A stretch of DNA of 64,000 bases, from positions 38,057,901 through 38,121,900 of the forward strand of contig OZ034970.1 of the NCBI GenBank assembly GCA_964030785.1. The letters run 5' to 3'. This DNA comes from Siderastrea siderea (lineage: Eukaryota; Cnidaria; Anthozoa; Scleractinia; Rhizangiidae). This document shows, piece after piece, positions 23,401 to 33,391 of the stretch; the first letter of the stretch is position 1, and each line of letters opens with the position of its first letter. A program made the translations under genes and the position numbers. A model generated the notes under the pieces. It made no database searches, was not told the origin of the DNA, and worked only from the letters and a program-made list of their open reading frames with translations.

Positions 23401-24455
23401 GGGCACGCCATATCGCATTTCTTGTCTGCGTCAACAACCCTCTGGTGTTGACAGGAGGCATCAAATTTGGCCAATCAGAGGGTACACCAGATTCTGGCAT
23501 ACCGTCACGAGCTTTCTGAAATTAATTTCACAGGCGTTCCCTCGTCCTCGTCCCCAGTCTCCCCTCGTTTTTTCCCGCTCTTTCGCTCGCTTTCTTTTTC
23601 GCTCGCGCTATACTATCTGAACGCCTGGAACAGGCTAACACGTCAATCACCTTGGAGGCTTTCCCGCTCCATTTTTCGTGACATAACAATCGCATTGCGA
23701 TTGCATTTTTTCGCTCAAAGTGTAGCGTTGGACGGTTAAAACAATAGAGTCCTTCTGTCTCAGGCCCTATGTGTAATAGGTTCCCTCGGAAATTTGATGT
23801 TCAAGCTTCATATAAGCCCTCTAACTACGTTCTCGGGCTAATATTTGTTGTGAACATCAAATTTCCTCTGGCAACCTATCACACGGTGGAGCCTTCGACA
23901 GAAGAACTCTATTGTTTAATTAGGGTATGCATTAGCTGGTGCTGGCTGTTCAGGACACAAATGGTGGACTGATAGCGGCTGGCTTTGCATGATCTTCAGC
24001 TGTAAAGCGAATTTAAATGCTGTTACTAATTGCATGTGAAAAATGCACATCACTGTGCTGTACATTGTATAACTTATAGTATGTAGTCTGTAGTATACTA
24101 TCATAGTATATATGATATATGGACAAACAAACTTACTAGAAGTGCTATTATGTGGCGATGTTACCTCTCTGAATTTTTTGCGCGATTTTGTAAGGTGTCC
24201 CCACCATTGTAGGTCACTAACCAAACGGCCGTGCACTACCCACGTGACTCTATGAATTTTGCTCAGTAACAACGTATCTTTTTCACCCAGACGACCACAC
24301 CGGCGCACTATTAGTCTTTCTCTACACAAAAATAAATACTTTCCAGGGTTTTTTTTAACATTTTGATACCTTTTTGTCAACAGGGAGGAGAAATAATTGA
24401 TAAAGTGATGATTGTCAAGAATCGCCATGGACCAGAAGTTTGGATTAAACCATGA
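11292..24455 (+). CDS. ACP7: Purple acid phosphatase, ACP7-like (13-exon gene span)
   Basis: Metallophosphoesterase of the type 7 acid phosphatase family, expected to hydrolyse phosphate monoesters in the secretory pathway or outside the cell. I joined 13 exons by GT..AG junctions with matching phase: 11292-11412, 13014-13214, 13743-13922, 14051-14076, 14923-15020, 15777-15842, 16014-16128, 17512-17625, 18892-18946, 19313-19380, 21441-21512, 22110-22247, 24384-24455, giving 441 codons plus stop, close to the usual animal length. All dimetal-site blocks are present in order: GDLG (exon 3), GDFAY (exons 3/4), GNHD (exon 5), GHRPMY (exon 8) and AHEHSYER (exon 10). An N-terminal hydrophobic helix suggests a signal peptide or anchor. 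Three more first exons lie upstream (287, 2150, 5961). The stop is followed within two bases by AATAAA. Confidence 0.92.
11413..13013 (+). other. Intron 1
   Basis: About 1.6 kb. The first 300 bases resemble the sequence after exons 1b and 1c. A tRNA-like box A (near 11766-11800) followed by a poly-T run looks like a decayed SINE end. 12250-12370 contains an imperfect inverted pair around CCATGTTGGTG. No gene is seen. Confidence 0.5.
13014..13214 (+). CDS. ACP7: Purple acid phosphatase exon 2
   Basis: Acceptor ...TTACACAG/GT. Codes for the fibronectin-like N-terminal domain (MMVTWVTF and onward). Ends TACG/GTGGGT, one base into an Asp codon. Using the GTAAAT donor four bases later would break the frame to exon 3. 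Confidence 0.9.
13743..13922 (+). CDS. ACP7: Purple acid phosphatase exon 3 (GDLG metal motif)
   Basis: Acceptor TGCTTTCAG/AT, donor CG/GTTAGT. Holds YRCGG and the first metallophosphoesterase block YGDLG, whose Asp is a metal ligand, and ends inside the second block (HVGD). Confidence 0.92.
14051..14076 (+). CDS. ACP7: Purple acid phosphatase exon 4, a 26-nt microexon
   Basis: Acceptor TTCTCAG/GT, donor TCG/GTACGT. Codes for the end of the GDFAY block, with the metal-binding Asp and Tyr, plus DMHS. Joining exons 3 and 5 directly would lose the frame, so this tiny exon is required. Confidence 0.85.
14127..14415. repeat. MITE with AGAGCGGTTTTCAA ends
   Basis: The left end AGAGCGGTTTTCAA...GAGTGTCG and the right end CGACACTC...TTGAAAACCGCTCT are inverted repeats of about 40 bases. 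The interior has several CCAATCA motifs and no reading frame. Confidence 0.7.
14544..14661. repeat. Foldback repeat sharing the CCAGGCGTTC end of the Mutator-like element
   Basis: Two near-perfect inverted arms of about 55 bases meet around CATGACGTCA. Outer sequences (CCAGTCTAGTATCCAGGCGT) resemble the CCAGGCGTTC of the 22494-23637 element, so it may be a minimal relative. Confidence 0.6.
14923..15020 (+). CDS. ACP7: Purple acid phosphatase exon 5 (GNHD metal motif)
   Basis: Acceptor TTTTTTAG/GA, donor TTA/GTAAGT. Carries SRVGDKFM and MTCPGNHD, whose Asn and His are metal/phosphate ligands. Ends two bases into a Tyr codon. Confidence 0.92.
15021..15776 (+). other. Intron 5
   Basis: About 750 bases, AT-rich. 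No gene or recognisable repeat. Antisense reading frames here show no family resemblance. Confidence 0.5.
15777..15842 (+). CDS. ACP7: Purple acid phosphatase exon 6
   Basis: Acceptor CTTTACAG/C, donor ACAG/GTACAG. Codes for NYSNYKNRF and the MPPGPGENMFY stretch typical of the family. Confidence 0.9.
16014..16128 (+). CDS. ACP7: Purple acid phosphatase exon 7
   Basis: Acceptor TTTTGCAG/T, donor CAAG/GTAAAG. Codes for WNIGPAHIISFSTE, a signature of animal ACP7-like enzymes, and ends in phase 0 after WLENDLK. Confidence 0.92.
16129..17511 (+). other. Intron 7
   Basis: About 1.4 kb without a gene. AT-rich. Two blocks with the words CTTCTGTTGTGAC / GTCACAACAGAAG face each other (16713-16729 and 16844-16858), suggesting a small foldback repeat. 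Confidence 0.45.
17512..17625 (+). CDS. ACP7: Purple acid phosphatase exon 8 (GHRPMY motif)
   Basis: Acceptor CATTAACAG/G, donor TAAG/GTAGGT. Codes for RPWIITMGHRPMYCSNAD, whose His is a metal ligand, and DDCTKHESK. Confidence 0.93.
17626..18891 (+). other. Intron 8 with possible LINE 3' remnant
   Basis: 18361-18860 looks like the 3' end of a retroelement: a short frame, a GC-richer 3' block, AATAAATGG and a (TTG)n tail. The class is uncertain. A short TTG-rich stretch also lies at 18064-18100. No host gene is seen. Confidence 0.4.
18892..18946 (+). CDS. ACP7: Purple acid phosphatase exon 9
   Basis: Acceptor TGAACAG/G, donor ATG/GTATGG. Codes for VRTGHNEEYGLEDLFYQY, ending one base into a Gly codon. 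Confidence 0.9.
18984..19120 (+). repeat. tRNA-derived SINE fragment
   Basis: Box A-like GTGGTGAGAGCACT and box B-like GGTTCGATTCCC (19028-19039) have tRNA spacing, but the acceptor stem cannot be closed and an unrelated body follows (GGTTCTCGTCTCCG). It lies inside intron 9. This fits a SINE rather than a tRNA gene. Confidence 0.7.
19313..19380 (+). CDS. ACP7: Purple acid phosphatase exon 10 (AHEHSYER motif)
   Basis: Acceptor CTTTTCAG/GT, donor AAGG/GTAAGA. Codes for LMIWAHEHSYERLYPVYN, with the last two His ligands of the dimetal centre. Confidence 0.93.
19402..19810. repeat. MITE with TTAA ends (piggyBac-like target)
   Basis: Inverted ends of about 42 bases (AAGACG..TTCCGCTCAACGTTCG and complement), each abutting TTAA (19402-19405 and 19807-19810). 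No coding frame. The TTAA flanks suggest mobilisation by a piggyBac-type transposase. Confidence 0.65.
19811..21440 (+). other. Rest of intron 10
   Basis: No gene. A possible MITE at about 20957-21216 has short inverted ends (TTAACGTTGTCGGA). A purine-rich AAAATACG microsatellite lies at 21339-21390. Confidence 0.45.
21441..21512 (+). CDS. ACP7: Purple acid phosphatase exon 11
   Basis: Acceptor TTAAATAG/C, donor AGCG/GTAAAT. Codes for LYIDPCAPVHIITGSA, the family's HIITGSAG block. Confidence 0.9.
21513..22109 (+). other. Intron 11
   Basis: About 600 AT-rich bases with no gene or clear repeat seen. Confidence 0.5.
22110..22247 (+). CDS. ACP7: Purple acid phosphatase exon 12
   Basis: Acceptor TTGTAG/GG, donor AAG/GTGGGA. 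Codes for the C-terminal domain block with DYGYTRM and LEQVSVDK. Confidence 0.92.
22326..22484 (+). repeat. Interspersed repeat family A, copy 2, left part
   Basis: Matches 8292-8400 in order. Interrupted by the Mutator-like element at 22494 and continued at 23647. Lies in intron 12 of the phosphatase gene. Confidence 0.65.
22494..23637 (+). mobile_element. Mutator-like (Pack-MULE-type) non-autonomous transposon
   Basis: Long terminal inverted repeats of about 120 bases start TAGCCTGTTCCAGGCGTTC and end in the complement. The element is flanked by a perfect 9-bp duplication, ACACGTCAA (22485-22493 and 23638-23646). A 9-bp duplication and long arms are typical of Mutator elements. Between the arms lies a RecQ-like helicase fragment on the minus strand and no transposase, so the element appears to have captured host sequence. 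Confidence 0.8.
22921..23300 (-). pseudogene. Captured RecQ-like DNA helicase fragment
   Basis: On the minus strand one frame shows a helicase motif I region (AILPTGFGNSLIFQ) and motif Ia (IIVVTPLVAIMKDQ), and a shifted frame nearer 22960 shows a DEAH-region remnant (IVAIAIDED). In RecQ proteins motif I has Lys where this copy has Asn, so ATP binding should be lost. The frame is broken between motifs Ia and II, the flanks do not continue the helicase, and there is no ATG at the start. It sits wholly between the arms of the Mutator-like element. Confidence 0.75.
23647..23920 (+). repeat. Interspersed repeat family A, copy 2, right part
   Basis: Continues family A after the Mutator-like insertion. 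Holds the GAAATTTGATGTT hairpin and the intact junction CGACAGAAGAACTCTATTG (around 23896), which is the empty site for the transposon at 8548. Confidence 0.7.
24384..24455 (+). CDS. ACP7: Purple acid phosphatase exon 13 (last)
   Basis: Acceptor GTCAACAG/GG. Codes for GGEIIDKVMIVKNRHGPEVW and the end IKP before TGA at 24453. AATAAA follows within two bases and again near 24594. Convergent with the zinc-finger exon that ends at 24603. Confidence 0.88.
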   Translation, partial: GGEIIDKVMIVKNRHGPEVWIKP

Positions 24456-24602
24456 AATAAACAACAGTATAGGTCCACAGGCTTACCATCCTCTATTTGT
24501 GTGGTGGGCTGTGCATTTACAATGGCTGTGTCGGTTTATCAAATTAGCAAAACTAAAGCCGAAATTTAGGAGTTTTAAAACTGAGAAAAATGAAATAAAA
24601 AC

Positions 24603-25078
24603 TCATAAAATTGCTGCCATGGTGTTAAGATTTGTATTTCTGTGTTTATTTTGACGATTTCTTTGACAAACTACCTCATGTTGTTGAAGCACATCTTTGC
24701 GATAAAACGCTCTCGTGCAAAAATTACATTGATGTCCCTTCACTTGTGTATGTTTCTTCAGATGTCGTTGTAAAGTAAAGTTCCTTGTAAAATGTTTATC
24801 ACAACGAGAACACGTAAAGTGTTTGTTACCACTTTGTATTGGTTGAGAAGTTACACAAGGTTGTTTGCTGAAACCGCCAACGTTTTCCTCTGGGAACGCT
24901 TCCATTTGTCCTGGTGATGCTTGACGAACATGAGAGGACTCACCTCTTTGGACCATATTCAACTTTTCTAGTTTACGATAACCATTCATGTTTTCATCGA
25001 GTGAAGCAGGCGAGTTTACCTCGCTTTTTATAGCCTCAAAGATTGTATTTATGACATCATAACTAAAATTAGATCGAA
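24603..25078 (-). CDS. C2H2 zinc-finger protein, probable last exon
   Basis: The open frame has no ATG at its 5' end but a plausible acceptor (TTGTCAAGGCAG) near 25079, so it reads as a terminal exon. It codes for two adjacent classical C2H2 fingers near the C-terminus (C-x2-C-x12-H-x3-H, then C-x2-C with a H-x4-C ending), preceded by about 95 residues of low complexity. An internal ATG (MNGYRKL) could also serve as a start. Upstream exons were not found. Two fingers suit nucleic-acid binding; no specific target can be named. It converges on the phosphatase gene with about 150 bp between the stops. Confidence 0.6.
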
Positions 25079-25094
25079 CGCCCTGCCTTGACAA

Positions 25095-28000
25095 AACAAT
25101 ACCCTTTAAAACTGATCATTTCTATTTTTAAACATGACTGAGGCTTCCACTGTTGCACTATAACTTAAACAAATAATAATGACAATCTCATTCGTCATTT
25201 CTAATTTTAAAAATTATTTTATGGATGATAACCGGACAAGGTTAAATACATAAAAGGGTGATTAGAAAGTTCCAAAGGATACAGGTAACAACTTATAGTT
25301 TTCATTTCTCAAACATAAGTCCACCCTTCCTTTTTTGAACGTTTCCTTGTTACAGCAAAATCGTGTTAGAATTTTTTGTCTGTTTAGAAAAAATCTTTAT
25401 AAAATTTTGTTGCGATAGAAAAAAACATCTTTGAAATTTTCTCGAGAGAGAAAAAGATCATCTGAAATTTCTCCTGTGATACAAAGATACTTTCTAAATT
25501 TTTTTTATTGTAGAAAAATTTTGTCAAGGTGAAAAAAAAATCCATCCCATTTTTTCATTTAGTAAATCATGCTCATTTCGTGGAGCGCGCGTGTTAAGCG
25601 CACACGAGTGTATAACGCGAAAAAGGCGTTTCTCACGCGTGGAGTCTTCATTTCACATTACTTCGGCGGTAGCATATGCAAGCTACGCAAAATAATTACC
25701 TTTACTTCAATTCTTTTGCCGCCGCTCGGTTATGATCATTACAAGGACAAATCGCCACTTTCGAGAATCATCAGGCAACATAACACGATCTCGATAGTAG
25801 AATATTCTCATATATAGTTTAAGCATATGTGATGAGGCTTAGGAGTTGTGAAACATCGTTAAAACCTCCACCCGGAAGGTGAATTGTAATTCCTATAGTA
25901 AGCGTTGATTAGTCCCATTGCCTGTAAATACATTGTTCACCTCAAGTAGTGTATTCTCATATAGCTATAATTTAACCTTCTTACTTACCCACTCCTAAGA
26001 ATAAATCCGCATAGTTTCATCGGTGTAAAATATTGAATGCAATGTTACAGAATCTCCTACTAAACGATTTCGGGCGATCATTGACAGAGTTAAAACAAAT
26101 CGAGTCGTTTGCTTTGTTTACTGAAATTTTGCTGGAAACAAAGAGTTTTGACAGACGTTTTTCCCTTGGGTCATTCTCAGAGCGCAAATATTCACAATTG
26201 AACTACAAGTAGAGGTTGAATTGCAATTAGACATGTAGAGGTTTTGAGCACTGAAGGGATTTGTAAAGTAAACTACGGAGAAAAATCCTTATGTTAAAAC
26301 CAATTTCACTTCATTATGCTCTGGAACGTATTTGCAATCCATCAAAAACCGCAAAGTATTCTAGTTACAGTTTCTACATATTCAATGCCTCCATTTGCTC
26401 AATCCTAAAACATACAGATATTTACAACTGAATGGAGTCTCACTAGCTTATATGAATTATTGCTTTAAATTGAAAATAAAACCATTGCTATACTGATTTG
26501 ACTTGTGTTTAAAAGCAAAATATATTCCTTTTGCACACATAAGTAATCTTCCGTTTTCTCACGTGTGAGAAAAAGTGTTCTTTCTACCCTTCATTTGATT
26601 CGTTTACGATCAATCTGCTGAGTGTTTTGTTGCCGTAAAATTCTAATTCGACACATAGAAAAGAGAAGTTTTTATTCTCTTTAAATAGCCTTAAGTCGAC
26701 TACTTTTCTTTTGAGTAGATAATTGATTACTGCAGTCAAAGGACAATGACAGTTGAACCTTTCCAATGAACGTTTTTATCTTTTAAAGATTATGAAGGCG
26801 CAAAATAAAAATTAATTGCTTCATATAGTCAAAGGACAACTGAAACCTTTTCAATGATCGTTTTATCTTCTAAAGATTATGAGCGTGCAAAATAAAAATA
26901 AAAATAAACGATTGAGTATGCTTTCTCTCCTCCCAGTGTTTGCTAAAGGACGTTTTTGTTTAAGGTTATCTTTATCTTGCAATCTAATAAAAATTAACAA
27001 AGAAACTGATAAAAACGCGGGATCTATTCTTAGTGTATATATCGTTACTTTAACGATGATCTCATCGCCTCTAAGCATGCTATAGGATGGCGGGAATGGA
27101 TTACACCATTCTTAGCAGCTATCTGTTTTAGTTATTTTCTTTGCCGGATGATGTCATCATCATCCACCCCTCCAACCCTCCACCCTGATATCGATTCTAT
27201 TTTTAGATTATTACGTCATTATTTGCGATGACGTCAGCCCCCCTGGGGGATCATGGTGCACCACTAGCACCACTGCACACTACACCGTGTTTGTGAACCC
27301 CCCTTTTATATCTACTCTAAGCCAATTATAGACATGCATAACAAGGATAAAAAAAAATTAAGGATGCTAATAAACAATGCCATCAATAAAAGTATGACTT
27401 TTTGTTCTCACGAAAATTAGCGCATGTCAATAAAGTACTCAACACATGCTCACTTAAGTGCAGTTAGTCCTCTGATGTCAAACGGTTCAGGACTCTGTTA
27501 TCGAAGCAAAGGTGAGTGTTCAACTTTGTTGCCCTTTAGCTTTGAATATGCGCAAATGTCTTACTCAGAAGAAAAAAAAACTATCACGTGAGGGCTCAAA
27601 CTTTGAACTGATCACTTCCAAAGTGAGACGTTCTCATTACCTTGTGTCATATTTTGACATGTGAGTTTCCAAATAAAATCCTTAAAGGGACCATTTCTGT
27701 GAAAGGCTTTGTACGATCTTTTACTATGGTGTTGTTATCAATCTGATACATGCCTTATTTTTCGCTCCTCAACTTCCAATAAATTCCTCACTTTTTTGAC
27801 ATATAAACAAATTCACGCAGGCATCAAAGAGAACGAGAATATGTGTAATTTACCCCGACTGGAATAAATTATCAGCATGAAGTTTTGCCGCCAAGACAAT
27901 CAACCGAACGAAGACCTGTGTTAAGGCGGAATATTGTCCCTACAACAGGTTTAGAGTGATTTTACTTGACCCATGAAATAGACAGTTATGTAATACGGTC

Positions 28001-29197
28001 CGCGTACGCAGATGCCACAATTTAATTTATTAGCCAAATTAAATTTAACGAATAACGGCAGTTCGAAGGTTCCAAAGTTGTCCCAGCTAAGTTTGGCTCA
28101 GTGTTCCAGTGCATAACTACAGACGCTCGGATGCTCCTCAATGCAAGAGTAGTCGCGAAAAACCGGCTGACGTTCGACTGCTTTGCGTGCAACGTAGAAC
28201 GTTTTAAAACCCGGACTAAACATCCATGTCCAGCACCACTTGTTCAAGTCGCGAAAGTGAGAGATTCAACTCGTACGACTCATACGAATCGTAAAACAAT
28301 GATTACAATGTACTTTTCTCAATATAACCACGCTCATACCAGTATTTGTTCAAAGGTCTTTTTATGGCTAGCCATGCATGTAATAAAAATCGTTTCGCCA
28401 AAAAATAACCTTCTGTGATCTAAATTTAATCTTCGAGTTGGGCTGCAACAGCAAAAGTTGAGTCGTTTCGAGTTCATCGTCGTGGCTCTGTCCGACAAAA
28501 GGGGCTCTATCAGCAGTGAGAAACAGAGACTTCACAAATGGTTGTCTTTCTCCAATGAAGCCAGTGAATTTGTCCAGAACATAAGGGCGCCAAAAAGTGG
28601 ATTTTTTTTCAATTGGTGACAAATTTTTTTTGTGGCTGCCTTCTAAGAGTTATTCTTTGTTATCTTTACGTACCGGTTGAAGAAACGAGAGGATTAGTGT
28701 TTAAAATATTTCTCTTTGCTTGGGCAGCCAAACTATAGGGCCTCTCTGGATAACAGCCAGGTCGATGAATGGGTCACTGTTAGTCCAATACCGACCAGAC
28801 TCTAAATTCTCCTTACATTATCACTACAAGTGATCAAACATGCAGGGCATGATAACGAAAGAAGTGATCACCAAAGATAAAATGTCTTGAGGCTGGAATA
28901 AATTTCCCTATCTTGTACCATAAGAAATGTATGGAGTTCAATGTAGAGAATAAGTATGCTGATATCGGGGCTTAGAGCATGTTGATCAATGGCCCACAAC
29001 CGGCACATTGAAAACGTAGTGACCCATCCAACCATTTCCAACTTTGGTAATGTGATAGTCTAGACCAAAGAAAACAAGTTAGCCACCCTTTTCATTACAA
29101 ACCATGAAAAAACGTATTTAACTGAAAGCTCAATATATAGCTTCATAACTGCATTTACGTAAAAGTTTTAAGTTGTCGCTGAAATTAAAGTAACAAC
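25095..29197. other. Gene-free stretch
   Basis: No gene is recognised on either strand. 25370-25560 is a degenerate A/T-rich tandem repeat of about 45-base units. 26737-26816 and 26829-26900 are a direct duplication containing AAAGATTATGA. 27120-27260 is pyrimidine-rich with ATGACGTCA-type words. An antisense frame at 28368-28622 (84 codons) has protein-like composition but no recognised family. Confidence 0.45.
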
Positions 29198-30850
29198 TCT
29201 TTAAGAGCGACTTTCAGTAAAAATCAAGCAAAATTTCAATTTAGCGGCAGTAGTTGAATAATCGATTTCTTTCGTATTTTGCATATAATTAGGTATTAGT
29301 AAAGCTAGAAACCTGATGCGGTTCGTTTTCGCCAGAAGCGCTTTATTTTGGAAAAAAAAACGAGGAAATCGATTCTCGGATTCCGTAGGTCAAAATCACA
29401 GGAAATTAATCTTGAAAATCAGTACTATAAACTGCATCGCGCTGGTAAACTAAAGCGCAGAGAAAAAGATAGGCACTTTCTATCGACAGAACAAGTCTTT
29501 TTCATTAACCAGACAGTTGTGAAACAGCAGTAGCGAAATCTGCTGAACACAAACAATTCCAACTAAAAGGCAGGTTTTGATGATCACGTAGAAACTGATT
29601 TGGAACCTAACTTCTGTGAAATAATTTAACATGTGCCATAATTCTAAATGGTCTCAATCCTCATTCAAGAGACAGCACAAACATTGAAATAAACCATACC
29701 TTGAAACTGGCTTGGGTTATCCATGCTACTTTGTTTGGGACCGGTTCGAACTCGGCAAATTTTTAACAAATGGGGCTTAGTGAAGTTGAATTCTGCCGTA
29801 TACGAAAACACGGGAAATTTTGCTTCTTTAACCAAACGGGCTCGCTCTACTTCATTCTTGTTAATTTCCAGCGTTAACATTCTTTTGCGTTCCAGAAAGA
29901 GGAAGAAAAAGTCCGAAATGGGCGATTTTCACGTTTCCTAACTTCTGTTCCTTCGTGTGCAAATATTCTGTGTACATTTCTTTGCATTGCGTTACCAAAT
30001 ACCGTGACTAAATTGTTTAACCAAATTTGCATATATGATGTCACAGGTGTAGCATATTAGATGTCACGTTTTGTCATGGTTTGCACATAGAGCTCATAAC
30101 GATCTCACCAGTATCGTTCAATTTTTTCTTTTCCCTCTACCTTTTTTGAGATCAACCGAACATTTTAGTTTGAAGCCATCATCAAGCATCAAGCAACGAC
30201 GAAGAAAAGAGAGATTGTGTAGCTTAACACGAAAATTTTGGTGTATTTCGGCATCCGGCAAAGTTGAACTTCATTAAGCCCCATTTGTTAAATTCGCTGT
30301 CTTCCAAGTTTTCCCAAAGACAGCAGCATGGATAACCCAAGCCAGTTTCAAGGTATAGTTTAGTTCAATGTTTCTACTGTCTATGGACTGAGGAGTGAGA
30401 CCATTGGGGTTATGGCACATGTTAAATTATTTCAGAGAAGTTAGGTTCCAAATCAGTTTCTACGTAAACATCAGAACCTGCCTTTTAGTTTGGAATTGTT
30501 TGTGTTCATTAAATTTCGCTACCACTGTTTTGTAACTGTCTAGTTAATGAAAAAGACTTGTTCTATTGGTAAGAAGTGTCTATCCCTTTTTCCGCGCTTT
30601 ACTTTACCAGCGCGATGCAAATTTATAGTACTGATTTTTAAGATTAATTTCCTGTGATTTTGACCTTCCGAACCCGAGAATCGATTTCGTGGTTTTTTTC
30701 GAAAATAAAGGGCTTCTGGGGGAAACGAACCACATCAGGTTTCTAGTTTTACCAATACCCATTTATGTGCAAAATATGAAAGAAATCGATTTTTCAACTT
30801 CTGCCGCCGAATGCTCGATGTTTACTGAAAGTCGCTCTTAAGGCATTTAA
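29198..30850. repeat. Large inverted repeat (arms ~0.6 kb)
   Basis: 29198-29836 is matched in reverse complement by about 30220-30850, with many substitutions and small gaps. Anchors include AAGAGCGACTTTCAGTAAA at both outer ends and CCAAGCCAG (with its complement) near the inner ends. About 380 bases separate the arms. No transposase or clear target duplication. It could be a foldback transposon or two head-to-head copies of an unknown repeat. Confidence 0.65.
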
Positions 30851-33200
30851 ATTCTCTTAACTTATTCATTAATGAAAAACAAAGAATGAGTTGAAAATTT
30901 AAAATTAAGTCCAATTTCTTATCGATAAAAGTTTACTAAAGCACAGACAAGCAAAAACAAACGATAAAAAGCGACATTTTGGTGATCATGACGCCATTGT
31001 CAAGGTCACTTACAAATTGTAAATTTTCTTACTGCTTCTTATACTTGTAGACTGGTAGAAAATTTACATTTTGTAAGTTACTTTGACAATGTGATAATTA
31101 TATTTCATGTGATCCAATGTTTGGACTTGTACAAATGTCATGGGCAGCTTGAGATCATGTTTGTGTGTGTGCGAGTGAACAAGAAACATAAATGTGATGG
31201 GGAAATGTTTTCCTACACTTGTGTTCAATGACACGCATACGCAGTCAAAAGAGCGGTCTAATGTTTTGTTGAGTCATGTATTTCCGCTTTTGATTACGTG
31301 ATATTGTTGTATTTTGCAACGATATGTTAACTTAGTTAAAGTAGGAACTGAGCAATCGCTTTCAAGGAAAGAAGTAGTTGACCGGTCCGTGTGTATTCCC
31401 GCGGCTTTTCGAGAAATCATGACAAATTATAGTTTTGATTCATTGTTCTTCTTTTCTTCTTGCCGAGTTTGTCCATCGAGAGCTATTGAGCTTTGCCTGA
31501 TTAGCTAAATTGTCGTCCCTCTTTTTCAAAGCGAGGCCTGGTGCACAAATGAGTTTGATTTGCATGTGAATGAAAACTCACTTCATAAGAAAGACTTGCA
31601 CCAAGACTCCTTTTGAAAAAAAGGTACAAGGCAACACGGAAATGGCCTATTGACAACTGATTTTCGTTTTTTAAAACCACAATTCTTTTCGTACGTTCAG
31701 CTAGACTGTTTTCAACGTTACCCTGTGACGATCATACAAACAGTAACAAGCTTTAAACACCCCAAAAAACTAAAATACAAAACATGCTTTGCAGGAAACA
31801 ATTTGAAACCATTTTTTACCATAAAAATCAAATGCACAAACAAACATGTTATGATGACTGGTTGTCCTGTGTAATTGCTGTTAACACATGATTTGTCTTA
31901 ATCACGTGCAATGTAATCTCTCTTCAGAATAAACTCTTGTTGAAGGCAAAAGGCAGACGTGTATCCTTTATCTCTTCAAATCATAACAAAACAGACACCT
32001 TAAGATGTCGACCATGCGACGGCTATATATATAAGCACTGTTATTTACTACTACTTACTATTACTATATATAAGCGCTGTTATTAACTCTTACTGGTGAG
32101 CGCTAACTAAAAATAAGCCTGACAATTTTGCTCTCGGCAATATTTGCGGACGCCGGAATCTTGTCATTTAATAGGCTCTTAACCAATGGGAACATGACCG
32201 GAAGTAAAGACCTACGAGAGCTTTTACGTACTCGCTTATAAACGTCGCCATTTATTGCAAAGCCACAAATCTTAAAAAGAGAAAGACACAAAGTTATACG
32301 TTGTTGAAGCTTTTTCAAGTAAAAGTAGCAGGGAATAAAAATATACAGAATACAAACGAAACGGCTGTCCAATGTCATTCAAATGACGGCCTATTCGTAG
32401 ATATAGAAACCGGAAAACGCGTCTTGACAGTTTGACGAATGAAGATCTGGTCGATCTGAATTCCGAGAAAACGACGGGACGATGGAAAAGCTCGGTCAGA
32501 TCCCCTCGAATTTCTGCAGTTTTCCGTGATCGCTTTTGAGCGATTTTCGGGTTTTTGTCTTTTCATAGCTTTTCGCTTCAGTCCCCGCACAAGCTTGCTG
32601 CGTAATGATAATGCTTCTCTCAGCCCAGTACCCACAAATGCTCCCACCACTCAAGATAGAATACAGGCTAAAACACTGCTAGCGCCAAGGCTTCAGTAAC
32701 CTTTTCCGGGCTTTCAGACTGTGGGAGGACGGAGAAAGAGTTACCCAGAAGGGATTAATAGATTCACCCCGTTTTGCCGAAGATCGTAACTTGCCTCAAA
32801 CAAATGCTGTACACACCAGAACAAAACACAGGTGGTTTTCTGAAATGCACTAATTCTCAGAAAATGCGTGGTATGATTTAATGTTATCATCAAATAAATG
32901 CTTGGATGATCTTACTATAAACAGGTGTATAGTCTTTCTTGGAAATAGTCAACTTGTGACTAGGAGTAAGGGTTGCGTTTACAGTTTGACATTATTTCTT
33001 GGTAAATTTTGGGTTTTCTTTTTTAAAGGGAAAGGTTTTGGATAGAATTTCAAACATAGAAACGTTTTTCTACGCAAGTTGGATGAATGTATAAAGAAAT
33101 ATTTCATTTTGATCGCGTTTAGCTTTTTGTAGTTAAAACTTGTCTTTGCTCCTGCATAACAACAGGTTTCCTTCTCGGAAAAGTTCAAGAATGGTAAAAA
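30851..33200. other. Gene-free stretch with hairpins
   Basis: Holds the hairpin at 31002-31093, a two-copy motif TATATAAGC(A/G)CTGTTATT at 32025-32075, and minus-strand frames at 32103-32650 that look like a worn interspersed repeat rather than a gene. Nothing else is supported. Confidence 0.4.
31002..31093. repeat. 90-base hairpin
   Basis: Arms of about 35 bases (CATTGTCAAGGTCACTTAC... and complement) close around a ~20-base loop. Could be a tiny MITE or a structured transcript; the sequence alone does not decide. Confidence 0.5.
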
Positions 33201-33391
33201 TAGCACCTCACCTGACGATCACGTGAGGTGCTAATCTGTCATTTATTTGGTAGTTACCATAGAATCAACTAAAAATGTTTTGCTCAACACGCGAGCTGAT
33301 TGGCTGTTGTCTTCCTTTTTTGTCTTGCGGGAAGTTTCTAATATTTAGGGTGTGATTTGTCTTTGTGTTGTTGTATCTTGTCCTAGCCGTC
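33201..33391 (+). promoter_or_regulatory. Probable promoter of the AlkB-like gene
   Basis: Contains a perfect 10-bp inverted repeat AGCACCTCAC / GTGAGGTGCT (33207-33236) with a CACGTG E-box inside its right half, and an inverted CCAAT box (TGATTGGCTG, near 33297) about 95 bases before the ATG. There is no clear TATA box. Confidence 0.45.

Noticed and set aside
23348..23739. Two overlapping ~90-codon frames
   Set aside because: They are read across the inverted arm of the Mutator-like element and repeat family A, so they are chance frames.
25565..25817. 82-codon frame
   Set aside because: No domain, no splice context linking it to the nearby zinc-finger exon, which is on the other strand.
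28368..28622. 84-codon minus-strand frame
   Set aside because: Protein-like composition but no ATG context, splice signals or family match strong enough to call an exon.
32103..32650. Two minus-strand frames of 91 codons
   Set aside because: No start context, no recognisable domain, and composition typical of a worn interspersed repeat; kept only as part of the gene-free stretch.
33365..33391. GTG start for the AlkB-like gene
   Set aside because: An ATG in a strong Kozak context lies nine codons downstream; GTG initiation is not expected.
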